From the NCBI RefSeq assembly GCF_001444505.1, contig NZ_LNDJ01000061.1:1-39089 (forward strand): 39,089 nt of DNA. Reading direction: 5' to 3'. Both the position numbers and the translations under genes were made by a program. Positions 10,356 through 18,842 of the stretch are shown piece by piece (positions within the stretch are counted from its first letter, which is position 1; every line of letters starts with the position of its first letter). Under the pieces are notes generated by a model. The model saw only the letters and a list, made by a program, of their open reading frames with translations. It did not search any database and was not told the origin of the DNA. Source of the DNA: Psychrobacter piscatorii (lineage in GTDB: Bacteria > Pseudomonadota > Gammaproteobacteria > Pseudomonadales > Moraxellaceae).

Positions 10356-11723
10356 ATGAGTTACTTTGGCACTGATGGTATCCGTGGAAAATTTGGTGAA
10401 TTGCCTATTACCCCTGACTTTATTTTAAAACTGGGTTATGTGACTGGACAGGTGCTCATAGAAGCCAACGAAAATTCTACGCGCAAACCAAGTGTGGTCA
10501 TCGGCAAAGATACTCGTCTCTCAGGTTATGTCATTGAAGGTGCTCTGCAAGCAGGTTTTAACGGGGCTGGCGTCGATGTTTATATGCTTGGTCCATTGCC
10601 GACGCCAGCGATTGCACATTTGACTCGCAGTTTTAATGCCGATGCGGGTGTGGTTATCTCAGCGTCACATAATCCTTATTATGATAACGGCATCAAGTTC
10701 TTCTCAGGTAGTGGCAAAAAAATCAGTGATGAGATGCAGATAGCAATTAATGACAGATTAACGGCAATCATGAGTGATGCTAATGGTAACAATGCCACGA
10801 TGCCTATCCTTGACCCTGCAAACCTAGGCAAAAACCGCCGAATTGACGATGCAAAAGGTCGATACATTGAATTTTGCAAAGGCAGCTTCCCATATCAGTA
10901 TGATCTTAGCCATCTGACCGTCGTGGTTGATTGTGCCAATGGTGCAGGCTATAGCGTCGCACCTAGAGTCATGCGGGAGCTTGGTGCTAATGTTATCGCT
11001 ATCAATAACACTCCAGACGGCATCAATATCAATGCTGAGTGTGGCTCTACCCATCCTGAAGGTCTGCAAAAAGCGGTGCTTGAGCATGAAGCAGATGTTG
11101 GTATCGCATTAGATGGTGACGGCGATCGCATTGTGATGGTTGATGAGACAGGTAAGCTGGTTGATGGTGACGGTATCTTATATGTGCTCGCGACCCAAGG
11201 ACTCACCAAAGCGCAAGGCGTCGTTGGTACGCTTATGAGTAATATGGGATTAGAGTTGGCACTAAAAGAAGCAGATATTGATTTTACTCGTGCAAAAGTA
11301 GGCGACCGCTATGTCATGCAAGACCTCGAAGCCAATGGCTGGATACTAGGCGGTGAGCCGTCTGGACATATTCTGTGCCTAGACAAAAGCCGTACAGGCG
11401 ATGCAATCATAGCAGGGTTGCAAGTATTGGCTGTGATGCAAGCGCAAGGACGTGCACTGAGTGAGCTGGTCGAAGGGTTTGACGTACTACCACAGAAGCT
11501 GGTCAATGTACGCTTGTCTCAGATGCAAGATCCATACAAGCATGAAGAACTGGTCGCCGCTTTTGACAAAGCACAGACGACTTTAGAAGGTCGTGGTCGT
11601 CTTCTTATTCGCCAATCAGGTACAGAGCCTATGATTCGAGTCATGGTTGAGTCCGATGATGAGATAGAGTGTGATGTGATGGCAAATGATTTGGCCGATC
11701 TTATCAAGTCGGTATTAGGCTAA
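10356..11723 (+). CDS. glmM: Phosphoglucosamine mutase
   Basis: Interconverts glucosamine-6-phosphate and glucosamine-1-phosphate, feeding UDP-GlcNAc for peptidoglycan and LPS. The 455-residue protein has all four active-site elements of the alpha-D-phosphohexomutase family. These are the phosphoserine loop ISASHNP with S104, the Mg-binding DGDGDR (253-258), the sugar-binding GGEPSGH (332-338) and the phosphate-binding RQSGTEP (419-425). The N-terminus [11 protein letters not shown] is diagnostic for GlmM over phosphomannomutase. GAGGAATATAAATA precedes the ATG. No terminator is evident before pdxH, so read-through into pdxH is possible. Confidence 0.97.
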   Translation: MSYFGTDGIRGKFGELPITPDFILKLGYVTGQVLIEANENSTRKPSVVIGKDTRLSGYVIEGALQAGFNGAGVDVYMLGPLPTPAIAHLTRSFNADAGVVISASHNPYYDNGIKFFSGSGKKISDEMQIAINDRLTAIMSDANGNNATMPILDPANLGKNRRIDDAKGRYIEFCKGSFPYQYDLSHLTVVVDCANGAGYSVAPRVMRELGANVIAINNTPDGININAECGSTHPEGLQKAVLEHEADVGIALDGDGDRIVMVDETGKLVDGDGILYVLATQGLTKAQGVVGTLMSNMGLELALKEADIDFTRAKVGDRYVMQDLEANGWILGGEPSGHILCLDKSRTGDAIIAGLQVLAVMQAQGRALSELVEGFDVLPQKLVNVRLSQMQDPYKHEELVAAFDKAQTTLEGRGRLLIRQSGTEPMIRVMVESDDEIECDVMANDLADLIKSVLG

Positions 11724-11726
11724 TAG

Positions 11727-11754
11727 TATTCAAAGCTTAATATTCAAAGCTTAG
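11727..11754 (+). repeat. 14-bp tandem duplication between glmM and pdxH
   Basis: TATTCAAAGCTTA occurs twice, at 11727-11739 and 11741-11753, with a period of 14 bases. The first copy begins just after the glmM stop codon. It looks like a recent slippage duplication with no obvious function. Confidence 0.8.
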
Positions 11755-11805
11755 CACTCAAGATTACAATGTTGAAATGTCATAATTTTATAATAAGGAA
11801 TGACC

Positions 11806-12468
11806 ATGAGCATGGACTTTACCGACCAACGCCTTTCATATGAAAAAGGCGCGCTTGATCAACAGTCAGTACCAGCGTCACCATTTGAGCTATTTAAGGC
11901 TTGGATGGATGAGGCAATAGCGCAAAAAGTGCAAGAACCTTATGCTATGAGTTTGGCAACTTGCGGTGCAGACAATAAACCTAGCGTCCGTATCGTGTTA
12001 CTGCGTGAAATTACGGATACAGGTATTGTTTTTTATACCAATTATGACAGCGCGAAAGGACAGGACGTTGCAGCAAACCCCAATGCTGAAGCGCTGTTTT
12101 TTTGGCATGAGCTGGAGCGCCAAGTTCGCATTAGCGGTCGTATTGCTAAAATTGACGCTGAAAAATCTGCTGCCTATTTTCAAAAACGTCCACATGATAG
12201 CCAAATAGGTGCTTGGGTCAGTCAACCGCAAAGTGGCGAAGTCGCCAATCGTGAGGTGATGGAGCAAACGTTCGAGCAACTGCAAGCAGAATATGCAGAT
12301 GGTATTAGCGTACCAACACCAGCGTTTTGGGGTGGGTATGAGATTACGGTTGAAAAAATCGAGTTCTGGCAAGGTCGCGCCAACCGTATGCATGACCGCA
12401 TCGTATATATGCAAGATGGTGATAGCCAAAGCGCTGAAAGCTGGACGACCAAGCGTCTACTACCATAG
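11806..12468 (+). CDS. pdxH: Pyridoxamine/pyridoxine 5'-phosphate oxidase
   Basis: FMN-dependent oxidase that makes pyridoxal 5'-phosphate, the last step of de novo B6 synthesis and of salvage. The protein has 220 residues from the chosen start. Landmarks include LSYEKGALD at the N-terminus and PYAMSLATCGADNKPSVRIVLLRE (FMN-binding strand pair). YTNYDSAKG, FFWHELERQVRISG and FQKRPHDSQIGAWVSQPQS follow, then the C-terminal FWQGRANRMHDR and the terminal RLLP seen across PdxH proteins. The frame opens with an ATG at 11800, but AAGGA sits directly against it. The ATG at 11806, 6 bases downstream of AAGGA, is the likely start. A bidirectional terminator follows. Confidence 0.97.
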   Translation: MSMDFTDQRLSYEKGALDQQSVPASPFELFKAWMDEAIAQKVQEPYAMSLATCGADNKPSVRIVLLREITDTGIVFYTNYDSAKGQDVAANPNAEALFFWHELERQVRISGRIAKIDAEKSAAYFQKRPHDSQIGAWVSQPQSGEVANREVMEQTFEQLQAEYADGISVPTPAFWGGYEITVEKIEFWQGRANRMHDRIVYMQDGDSQSAESWTTKRLLP

Positions 12469-12509
12469 TGTTTGGCTGATTTTGAAATCCTAGATCATTT
12501 AAAAATATA

Positions 12510-12558
12510 AAAAAGCCACTCTATATCCAGTTTCTCGGGTATTTAGAGTGGCTTTTTT
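12510..12558. terminator. Bidirectional terminator between pdxH and emrA
   Basis: A perfect 14-bp stem AAAAAGCCACTCTA / TAGAGTGGCTTTTT encloses a 20-base loop. It gives U-tracts in both directions and serves the convergent pdxH and emrA genes. Confidence 0.93.
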
Positions 12559-12571
12559 ATATCAGTTATTT

Positions 12572-12603
12572 GCTTTATTTGGCTTTATTTGGCTTTATTT
12601 GGC
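12572..12603. repeat. 10-bp tandem repeat covering the emrA stop codon
   Basis: Three consecutive copies of GCTTTATTTG (plus strand) run from 12572 into the last codons of emrA. The stop is read in the copy nearest the gene, so extra copies would not alter the protein. Confidence 0.75.
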
Positions 12604-13911
12604 ATTGGTATCGACATCCACAGAAACGGACATACCAGGACGCAAGCGTGCAAGCTCAGGTTGGTTCGGATCCAAGTCGATACGTACTGGGATGCGCTGC
12701 GCAATTTTTATATAGTTACCTGTCGCAGGATTGGCGGCACCTGCACTAAACTCACTGCCAGTGGCTGGTGAGATGTTGCTCACATGACCTGTGAATTTGG
12801 CACCGCCAAGCGCATCCACATGAATAGTAGCTGGTTCGCCGATTGCCATACTAGCTATTTGGGTTTCCTTAAAGTTTGCAATAATCCAAATGCCTTTTGG
12901 CACGATATACATGAGCTGGGTGCCCGCGCTAACGTACTGGCCTTCTTTGACACTGACTTGGCTCAGCTGACCGGACTCAGGTGCTGTGATGATCGTATTA
13001 TCGAGATTAATTTGTGCTTGCTTCACACCTGCCTCAGCACTTTTGATATTTGCGTCCAGCGAGGGTTGGGTGCCACTGGTTTTGGCGCGGTTTTGTTGCG
13101 CGGCTTGTAAATTGGCTTCAGCCTGTTGCACACTTGCCTGTGCTTGAGCCAGCTTTGCTTTGATATGAGCCACTTCTGCTTTTGATACCGCACCGATAGC
13201 ATCTAAGCCTTGATAGCGATTGACGTCTTCACGAGCGCTCTCGACATTGATTTTGGCGCTATATAAGTCTGCTTTGCGTGCTTCGATTTGTGCTTGGCTA
13301 GATTGCGTGTCTTGAACATTGGTAGAGCGGCTGGTGATCGCCACTTCAGTATTGGCCTCGGCTTGTTCAAGTTGCTGTTGAAACGTTCGATCATCTATTT
13401 TTATCAGTAGATCGCCCGCTTTTACATCAGCAAAATCCTGCACCGCCACTTCGGTGACATAGCCGGAAACTTGCGGACTAATAATAGTGGTTTGACCTTT
13501 GACAAAGGCGTTATTGGTTTGTTGCACCGTAGGCGTAAATGGTGGCAGCTTCCAAGCATATAAAATCAAGGCCACACCAATGACAATCAGCGCAATCAAT
13601 AATCCCAAATTTAGATAGGATTTTTTCTTGGGAGACCAGCCAGCCGTATTTGATATCGGCTCTTTTGGCGGCATAGGCGTTTCATTATCATCGTCTTGAT
13701 TTTCTATAGAGCCTTCTACAGAGTTATCCTCACGCACGCTATCAGGCGTATCAGTAGCTGCTTGTATCTCGGATGTATCCGTTTTCTTTTGCGTAGCGCT
13801 TGTAGCGGTCTCTACTGGAGCCGTAGCAGACTCTGTACGTATGTCTGTTGCTGGAGCATCAGTTGACGTCTGAGGTATTTTATTAAGCTCATTTGGTTTT
13901 TCTTGGCTCAT
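12595..13911 (-). CDS. emrA: EmrA-like membrane fusion protein of a drug efflux pump
   Basis: Periplasmic adaptor of the HlyD/EmrA family, linking an inner-membrane MFS pump to a TolC-type outer-membrane channel. A single membrane segment at about 99-120 (LNLGLLIALIVIGVALILYA) is followed by a biotinyl-lipoyl half-motif (VSGYVTEVAVQDFADVKAGD), a long alpha-hairpin rich in A, Q and E (about 180-300), the second lipoyl half (TIITAPESGQLSQVSVKEG) and a beta-barrel region. The roughly 98-residue N-terminal cytoplasmic part is unusually long, rich in T, D, E and S and probably disordered; EmrA itself has a short one. AGGAG lies 7 bases before the ATG. It follows emrB by 88 bases on the same strand and is probably co-transcribed. 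The substrate is unknown. Confidence 0.92.
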   Translation of the reverse strand: MSQEKPNELNKIPQTSTDAPATDIRTESATAPVETATSATQKKTDTSEIQAATDTPDSVREDNSVEGSIENQDDDNETPMPPKEPISNTAGWSPKKKSYLNLGLLIALIVIGVALILYAWKLPPFTPTVQQTNNAFVKGQTTIISPQVSGYVTEVAVQDFADVKAGDLLIKIDDRTFQQQLEQAEANTEVAITSRSTNVQDTQSSQAQIEARKADLYSAKINVESAREDVNRYQGLDAIGAVSKAEVAHIKAKLAQAQASVQQAEANLQAAQQNRAKTSGTQPSLDANIKSAEAGVKQAQINLDNTIITAPESGQLSQVSVKEGQYVSAGTQLMYIVPKGIWIIANFKETQIASMAIGEPATIHVDALGGAKFTGHVSNISPATGSEFSAGAANPATGNYIKIAQRIPVRIDLDPNQPELARLRPGMSVSVDVDTNAK

Positions 13912-13999
13912 GACATGCTCCTAAATGTTAATAAGCAGATATCTGATGGGTCTGACTATAAATAAATATGATAAAAAATCACTAAGATAATAAGTTGAA

Positions 14000-15688
14000 T
14001 TATTTTGTTTCGCGCATCTTGGCGATGACGGCGAGCTCTTTGGCCAGTGGATTGCGCTTGTGGTAGCGGTTATAAAGATAATTGAGCAGCAAAATAATCG
14101 TAACGGCAGTAGCAAGACAGGCCATCAGAAAAAACAGGTCGCTGTATGCTGCGACCGTTGCTTGGCGCTGAATGCCTTGCAGTACTTGGCTAACTGCACC
14201 GATATTTGCTTGGGCCGCGTCAGTGGTCTGATTCGACAGCATGTTACGAGTGCCTGCCACCTGGGCGCTAAATGCAGGATCGCCCAAATTCAATGAGCTG
14301 ACCATATCTGCATAATGCATTTGTGTACGAATGGTCGTAAATGCCTGAATGGCTGCCGCACCTGCCAGTCCGCCAACTGTTTGGGAGATGCCAAAAATCA
14401 CTGAAAAACTAATAATATACGCAGGGCCACTGCCAATAGCCCGCAAAAACCCTTCAAAAACCAAAGGCCCCATGAAATACACTGCGGCAAAGGCAATCAA
14501 AAACTGGCTGAGATAAAACGTATAGGGTGCTGAATTAATAGACACACCAACATCCATCCAAGAACCTAAGGCAATCAATGCCACTGCAAAAATAACAGGT
14601 CGGCGCAAATCCATCGCATTGGTACTAAAAATACTAATAATCAAAGCCAGTGCACTGGCGGCTATAATAACAGCATAAAAAGTAACCAGCTGATCGTTAC
14701 CGTAGCCGAGGTTAGCGAGCAATCCTGCCGCTCCGACGTTTTGCTCAGATAGCAAAATCCGCATGACAGCGCCCGTCACCATAAAGGCAATAATATTGCG
14801 GCTACGCATCCAGCGCACTTGTAGCATCGGATTTTTGCGATGCGTCTCAATCCATAACGCGATGCTAATCCCGACGATAGCAATCATCAGTGGATAGACG
14901 AGCCAAGGTGTCGTCCACCATAAAATTCGACCCTGTACCAAAACGACAGCCAATGCAGCCAGACCACTGGCGAAAAAACCAAAGCTTACAAAATCCAATT
15001 TCTCAAATACTTTTTCTGTATTCCCTGGTGGTAGCTCTAATATATTAATCAGCCCAAAACAAATCAGCGCCAGACCAAATTGAAATAAAAATAAGTTTTC
15101 AAGCTGACCGTCGATGGCGAGGTAGGGCGAGATGACACGTGATAATGGAATACCAAACTGTACCAAACCAAAACCCAATATGAGACCACTAGTACGTTTG
15201 ACGGTTGGCATACCCTGAAGACAATAAAACAAGCCCAATACGGTCATGCCACTGGCGACCATACCACTAAGTCCCCTAGCGACAATCTCTAAATAATAGG
15301 GCTCAATGCTAATATTAGGTGTGTCTAACAAGTGACTGCTGATCAGCCACTGTAGACTGGTGGCGGCTAACAAAAATGACAGGGTGATTTTGCTAAAAAG
15401 CGACATGCCAAATTGCTGACGAATTTTGTACAGCAGAACGGTGATACAGGCATTGGTCATATTATAACTGACCGATATCCAACCACCTTCAGCTGGCGTT
15501 AAGCCTAGCTGACCCTGAATTTGCGTCAGGTTGGCGACAAGTAGACCATTTTGGAAGCTGGCTGTGAGACCCACAAAAATCCCAATAAGCAAATAAAACA
15601 CTTTACGGCGTGCCGGATGGTCAGGATTGGCTGGAGAGCCCACCATTATTGGCTGTTCGTGGGGCTTAAACTGGTATTCGTTACTCAT
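14000..15688 (-). CDS. emrB: EmrB-like MFS multidrug transporter (DHA2 family, 14 helices)
   Basis: Proton-driven drug exporter of the inner membrane. The 562-residue sequence shows about 14 hydrophobic segments, starting with YLLIGIFVGLTASFQNGLL. The motif LTPAEGGWISVSYNMTNA matches the loop 1-2 region of the EmrB/DHA2 family. The C-terminal periplasmic loop (about 440-510) and last helix fit the family. It lies first in an emrB-emrA operon; E. coli has the reverse order (emrAB). No TolC homologue or regulator is adjacent, so the outer-membrane partner must be encoded elsewhere. The start is supported only by a weak GGT upstream. Likely substrates are hydrophobic toxicants or fatty-acid-like molecules, inferred from the family. 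Confidence 0.9.
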   Translation of the reverse strand: MSNEYQFKPHEQPIMVGSPANPDHPARRKVFYLLIGIFVGLTASFQNGLLVANLTQIQGQLGLTPAEGGWISVSYNMTNACITVLLYKIRQQFGMSLFSKITLSFLLAATSLQWLISSHLLDTPNISIEPYYLEIVARGLSGMVASGMTVLGLFYCLQGMPTVKRTSGLILGFGLVQFGIPLSRVISPYLAIDGQLENLFLFQFGLALICFGLINILELPPGNTEKVFEKLDFVSFGFFASGLAALAVVLVQGRILWWTTPWLVYPLMIAIVGISIALWIETHRKNPMLQVRWMRSRNIIAFMVTGAVMRILLSEQNVGAAGLLANLGYGNDQLVTFYAVIIAASALALIISIFSTNAMDLRRPVIFAVALIALGSWMDVGVSINSAPYTFYLSQFLIAFAAVYFMGPLVFEGFLRAIGSGPAYIISFSVIFGISQTVGGLAGAAAIQAFTTIRTQMHYADMVSSLNLGDPAFSAQVAGTRNMLSNQTTDAAQANIGAVSQVLQGIQRQATVAAYSDLFFLMACLATAVTIILLLNYLYNRYHKRNPLAKELAVIAKMRETK

Positions 15689-15992
15689 GGGCGTACCACA
15701 ATCTGTATAAGGAAATAGAGTGATATAGGACAGATGCCAGACGGGGAGTCAGGTCAGTGCAGTTAGTATTTATAGCGTGAAAAGCCAGTCAACTCACTGA
15801 TGGTATCTGAAAGATAACCCAAAAAATTCAGAAAGGATTTTATCATAACTTTTATCGTGCTTTTGTCATCGACACGTAATTCATGGATGGTGCTGAGCAA
15901 TTTGTTTGGTTGCTCTATAGCTTAATGCTCTCGTATGACATTGATGACTATAATTCGATGGTTACTCATGCAATCATAAAATAAAGCACGCA
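15689..15992. other. Intergenic region upstream of emrB
   Basis: About 300 bases lie between the emrB start and the terminator of the glutathione transferase gene. I see no open frame with a ribosome binding site, no conserved repeat and no convincing -35/-10 pair. The emrB promoter must lie here, but its position is not clear. Confidence 0.4.
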
Positions 15993-16020
15993 TAAAAAAC
16001 AGCTCTATACAGAGCTGTTT
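15993..16020 (-). terminator. Terminator of the DJ-1/GST transcript
   Basis: On the minus strand a perfect 10-bp stem AAACAGCTCT / AGAGCTGTTT with a 4-base loop is followed by T residues. It lies about 40 bases past the glutathione transferase stop. Confidence 0.88.
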
Positions 16021-16060
16021 GTGTGTATCGGAAAATTGGTCTGTCAGTTATGATGCAATG

Positions 16061-16690
16061 CTAAACGGATTGGTCGTACTTAGCCTCTAGCTGCATAGCG
16101 CGCTGATAGCTATCGAGACTGGCAAGCGCTTCAGCATACTGCCTGATATTCGAGTAAGCGTCGAGTTTTTGCCGCTTAGCGAGAATGATTAAGTCAAATG
16201 ACAACATAAAGTCAGCACCACTTAGCTTATCACCCACAATGAAAGACTTACCTTTAACCGAAGCATCCAGATATTCAAACAATCTGGTTTTTTCTGTATC
16301 GATATAGCCATTCAAAAACTCATTGTCATCAATGCCTGCTTTTTTGGTAAATAGCTCAAGCATTAATGGCAACATCAGCGAGCTTTCTGCAAAGTCTATC
16401 CACTGCAGATAATATCCATAATCTGAACTATCTGTAGCAGGGCGCAGACGCTCTGGCGCAAATCGTTCAATCAATAACTCTGTAATCGCACCGGACTCAG
16501 CGTAAATCTGTCCATCCATCTCGATAACTGGAGATTTACCGAGTGGGTGAACTGCCTTCAGGGAATCTGGTGCCAAATGAGTCTTGGCATCGCGCTGATG
16601 ACTGACCACTTCATAAGGCACGCCTAGCTCTTCTAAGAGCCAAAGCGTACGCAACGAACGTGACTGATTAAGGTGATGTAAGCGAATCAT
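16061..16690 (-). CDS. Glutathione S-transferase
   Basis: Cytosolic glutathione transferase that conjugates or reduces electrophiles with glutathione. The 209-residue protein has an N-terminal thioredoxin fold with the glutathione-binding cis-proline region HPLGKSPVIE (48-57) and the ES-G-AI motif (65-69). The all-helical C-terminal domain follows. The N-terminal N-Q-S-R-S segment (8-12) places the likely catalytic Ser at position 10 or 12, as in beta/nu-like bacterial classes. Its ATG lies 4 bases after the DJ-1-like stop codon, and its Shine-Dalgarno (AAAGG) overlaps the end of that gene, so the two are almost certainly co-translated. The context points to carbonyl/electrophile defence; the exact substrate is unknown. 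Confidence 0.92.
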   Translation of the reverse strand: MIRLHHLNQSRSLRTLWLLEELGVPYEVVSHQRDAKTHLAPDSLKAVHPLGKSPVIEMDGQIYAESGAITELLIERFAPERLRPATDSSDYGYYLQWIDFAESSLMLPLMLELFTKKAGIDDNEFLNGYIDTEKTRLFEYLDASVKGKSFIVGDKLSGADFMLSFDLIILAKRQKLDAYSNIRQYAEALASLDSYQRAMQLEAKYDQSV

Positions 16691-16694
16691 GATA

Positions 16695-17372
16695 TTAACC
16701 TTTGAGCTTGTTGATCAAACGCTTAGCCGCTTCTTCTGATGAGGCTGGGTTTTGACCTGTGATCAATAAACCATCTTCGACCACAAACTCTTCCCAATCA
16801 GCGGCTTTTTCATAGTTACCACCGTTGGCTTTCAAGACATCTTCTACTAAGAAAGGCACCACGTCTGTTAGGCCAGCCGCTTCTTCTTCTGAGTTGGTAA
16901 AGCCAGTAACGGTTTTACCTTTTACTAAGTACTCGCCATCAACTTTAACGCTTTTAAGCGCGCCAGGTGCATGACAAACAAAGGCAACAGGCTTGTCTTG
17001 CTTGACGAAATTCTCGATCAATTCGATAGAGTTCTTATCTACTGCCAAGTCCCACAATGGACCATGACCACCTGGATAAAAGACTGAATCAAAATCTTCT
17101 ACTTCCATGTCAGCAAGTTTCTTGGTATTGGCCAAGTGCTCTTGCGCCTCTTTGTCGTCTTTAAAACGCTTGGTATCTTTGGTTTGTGTATCTTCAGTAT
17201 CGCTACTAGGATCTAGTGGTGGCTGACCACCTGCAGGAGACGCTAGAGTGACATTAGCACCCGCATCGAGAAACGCATAGTAAGGAGCTGCAAATTCTTC
17301 TAGCCAAAATCCTGTCTTTTTACCAGTATCGCCTAGACGGTCGTGTGAGGTTAGTACCATTAAAATATTCAT
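16695..17372 (-). CDS. DJ-1/PfpI-family protein, Hsp31-like (possible glyoxalase III/deglycase)
   Basis: Class I glutamine-amidotransferase-like fold of the DJ-1/PfpI superfamily. The N-terminus MNILMVLTSHDRLGDTG, the conserved Glu of GFWLEEFAAPY (E25/E26) and the nucleophile elbow FVCHAPGAL with C133-H134 match the Hsp31-like branch. YPGGHGPLWDLA (99-108) is also present. Members convert methylglyoxal to lactate without glutathione or act as chaperones/deglycases, though the deglycase activity is disputed. The 225 residues equal the usual length. AAGGATAATT precedes the ATG; 16 bases around this start are identical to those at the aldehyde dehydrogenase start. It is the first gene of a two-gene operon with the glutathione transferase. 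No NemR-like box was found upstream. Confidence 0.9.
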   Translation of the reverse strand: MNILMVLTSHDRLGDTGKKTGFWLEEFAAPYYAFLDAGANVTLASPAGGQPPLDPSSDTEDTQTKDTKRFKDDKEAQEHLANTKKLADMEVEDFDSVFYPGGHGPLWDLAVDKNSIELIENFVKQDKPVAFVCHAPGALKSVKVDGEYLVKGKTVTGFTNSEEEAAGLTDVVPFLVEDVLKANGGNYEKAADWEEFVVEDGLLITGQNPASSEEAAKRLINKLKG

Positions 17373-17589
17373 AATTATCCTTATTTATTGTTTATATGTG
17401 AGTAAAGCAAATTATTAACAGCCACATTTTTATTGATAGAGGATTCATTCAAATGGCAAGCCAGATGACCAAAACGTTATCAGTATAAGTGGTGACCGCT
17501 AATATTATTCCTGCTTCAGACGTAACTTTCAGTAGTGATCTTAGCAAGTTATGTTGTTAAGTTGTTATTAACAATAGTTATTACCTATC

Positions 17590-17619
17590 GTCAATTATTT
17601 AACAGTCAATTATTTAACA
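17590..17619. repeat. Perfect 15-bp tandem duplication
   Basis: GTCAATTATTTAACA occurs twice back to back, directly downstream of the stop codon of the CurA-like gene (minus strand). A 13-bp palindrome TTGTTATTAACAA lies nearby at 17562-17574. Neither resembles a terminator. Confidence 0.85.
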
Positions 17620-17623
17620 TAAG

Positions 17624-18685
17624 TTACTGAACGTCAGAGACCTTAACCACTGTTTTACCAAAGTTATCACCGTTTAACATACCGACAAAGGCTTCTGGTG
17701 CATTGTCTAGACCATCAGCGATGTATTCTTTGGTTTTGACGTCGCCTGACTCTACCCATTTGCTCATGGTTTCTAAGAACTCTGGGAAGTGGTCGCCATA
17801 CTCTTCAAAGATAATGAAGCCTCTGACCGTGAGACGCTGACGGAGAATGAGTCCCATCAATTGACCTAGGTGGTCTTTGCCATCAGGTAGATCGGTTGCA
17901 TTGTATTGTGAGACCAGACCGCATACGGGAATACGAGCATGATCATTTAATAATGGCATGACAGCGTCAAACACGTGCCCACCGACGTTTTCATAATAGA
18001 TATCGATACCATCTGGGCAGGCCGCTTTTAATTGCTCAGCAAAGTCATCGGCTCTGTGGTCGATACAGACATCAAAGCCAAGCTCGTTGACCGCGAAATC
18101 GCATTTCTCTTTACCGCCTGCTACACCAACAGTGCGAAGACCATATTGATTACCCACTTGACCGACCGTAGCACCGACAGGTCCAGTGGCTGCAGCGACA
18201 ACTAACGTTTCGCCTTTCTGTGGTTTGCCGATATCAGTCAGACCCATGTAACCAGTGAAGCCGGGCATACCTAACACACCTAAACCATAAGAAGGGTTTG
18301 CCATGTTTTTGTCCAGTTTCAGGACGTCTTCGCCATCACTGACACTGTAGTCCTGCCAGCCGGAATTTGATACGACCAAATCACCGACAGCAAATTTATC
18401 GATATTAGACTCAACCACTTGCGCGACTGTGCCACCCATGATGACGTCACCGACTGCTAATGGGTCTGCATAGCTTTTTGCATCGCTCATACGTCCACGC
18501 ATATATGGGTCTAATGACAGATATACCGTGCGTAATAACATCTCGTTATCGTTTGGCGTTGGGATGTCGCTGGTTGTCAGATCAAAGTTATCAGCGGTTG
18601 GCTCGCCGTTCGGGCGGCTGGCAAGTTTGATTTGACGGTTGGTTTGTTGATTCTGCTCTTTATCGAAGCTCATAGTAGGACTCAT
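17624..18685 (-). CDS. NADPH-dependent enal/enone reductase (CurA / prostaglandin-reductase-like MDR)
   Basis: Zinc-free medium-chain reductase that reduces the C=C bond of alpha,beta-unsaturated aldehydes and ketones. The 353-residue protein has the family N-terminus (IKLASRPNGEPTADNFDL), SLDPYMRGRM (57-66), the cofactor loop AAATGPVGATVGQ (164-176) and YENVGG (231-236). RGFIIFEEY near the C-terminal third matches CurA/YncB and leukotriene-B4 dehydrogenase proteins. No zinc-ligand cysteines are seen. The ATG at 18685 or a second in-frame ATG at 18673 could be used; neither has a strong Shine-Dalgarno. It lies 157 bases after the aldehyde reductase, so it could be in the same transcript or a separate one. 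Its place among carbonyl-detoxifying genes fits. Confidence 0.9.
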   Translation of the reverse strand: MSPTMSFDKEQNQQTNRQIKLASRPNGEPTADNFDLTTSDIPTPNDNEMLLRTVYLSLDPYMRGRMSDAKSYADPLAVGDVIMGGTVAQVVESNIDKFAVGDLVVSNSGWQDYSVSDGEDVLKLDKNMANPSYGLGVLGMPGFTGYMGLTDIGKPQKGETLVVAAATGPVGATVGQVGNQYGLRTVGVAGGKEKCDFAVNELGFDVCIDHRADDFAEQLKAACPDGIDIYYENVGGHVFDAVMPLLNDHARIPVCGLVSQYNATDLPDGKDHLGQLMGLILRQRLTVRGFIIFEEYGDHFPEFLETMSKWVESGDVKTKEYIADGLDNAPEAFVGMLNGDNFGKTVVKVSDVQ

Positions 18686-18842
18686 TTATATTTATTCATT
18701 GTCATTATTATAGAGGTATTAGATGTAGTAACTACTCAGCATTGAGCTGAATAGCTACTATAAATAGCATAACGTTATGTAGTTATTGTTACTGTCGCGA
18801 TTTTTCTTATAATTCTTCTGACAGTTCTTGCTATATCGCTTA

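Noticed and set aside
18768..18779. Palindrome CATAACGTTATG upstream of the CurA-like gene as a third repressor site
   Set aside because: It shares no half-site with the TAGAC/GTCTA operator and stands alone.
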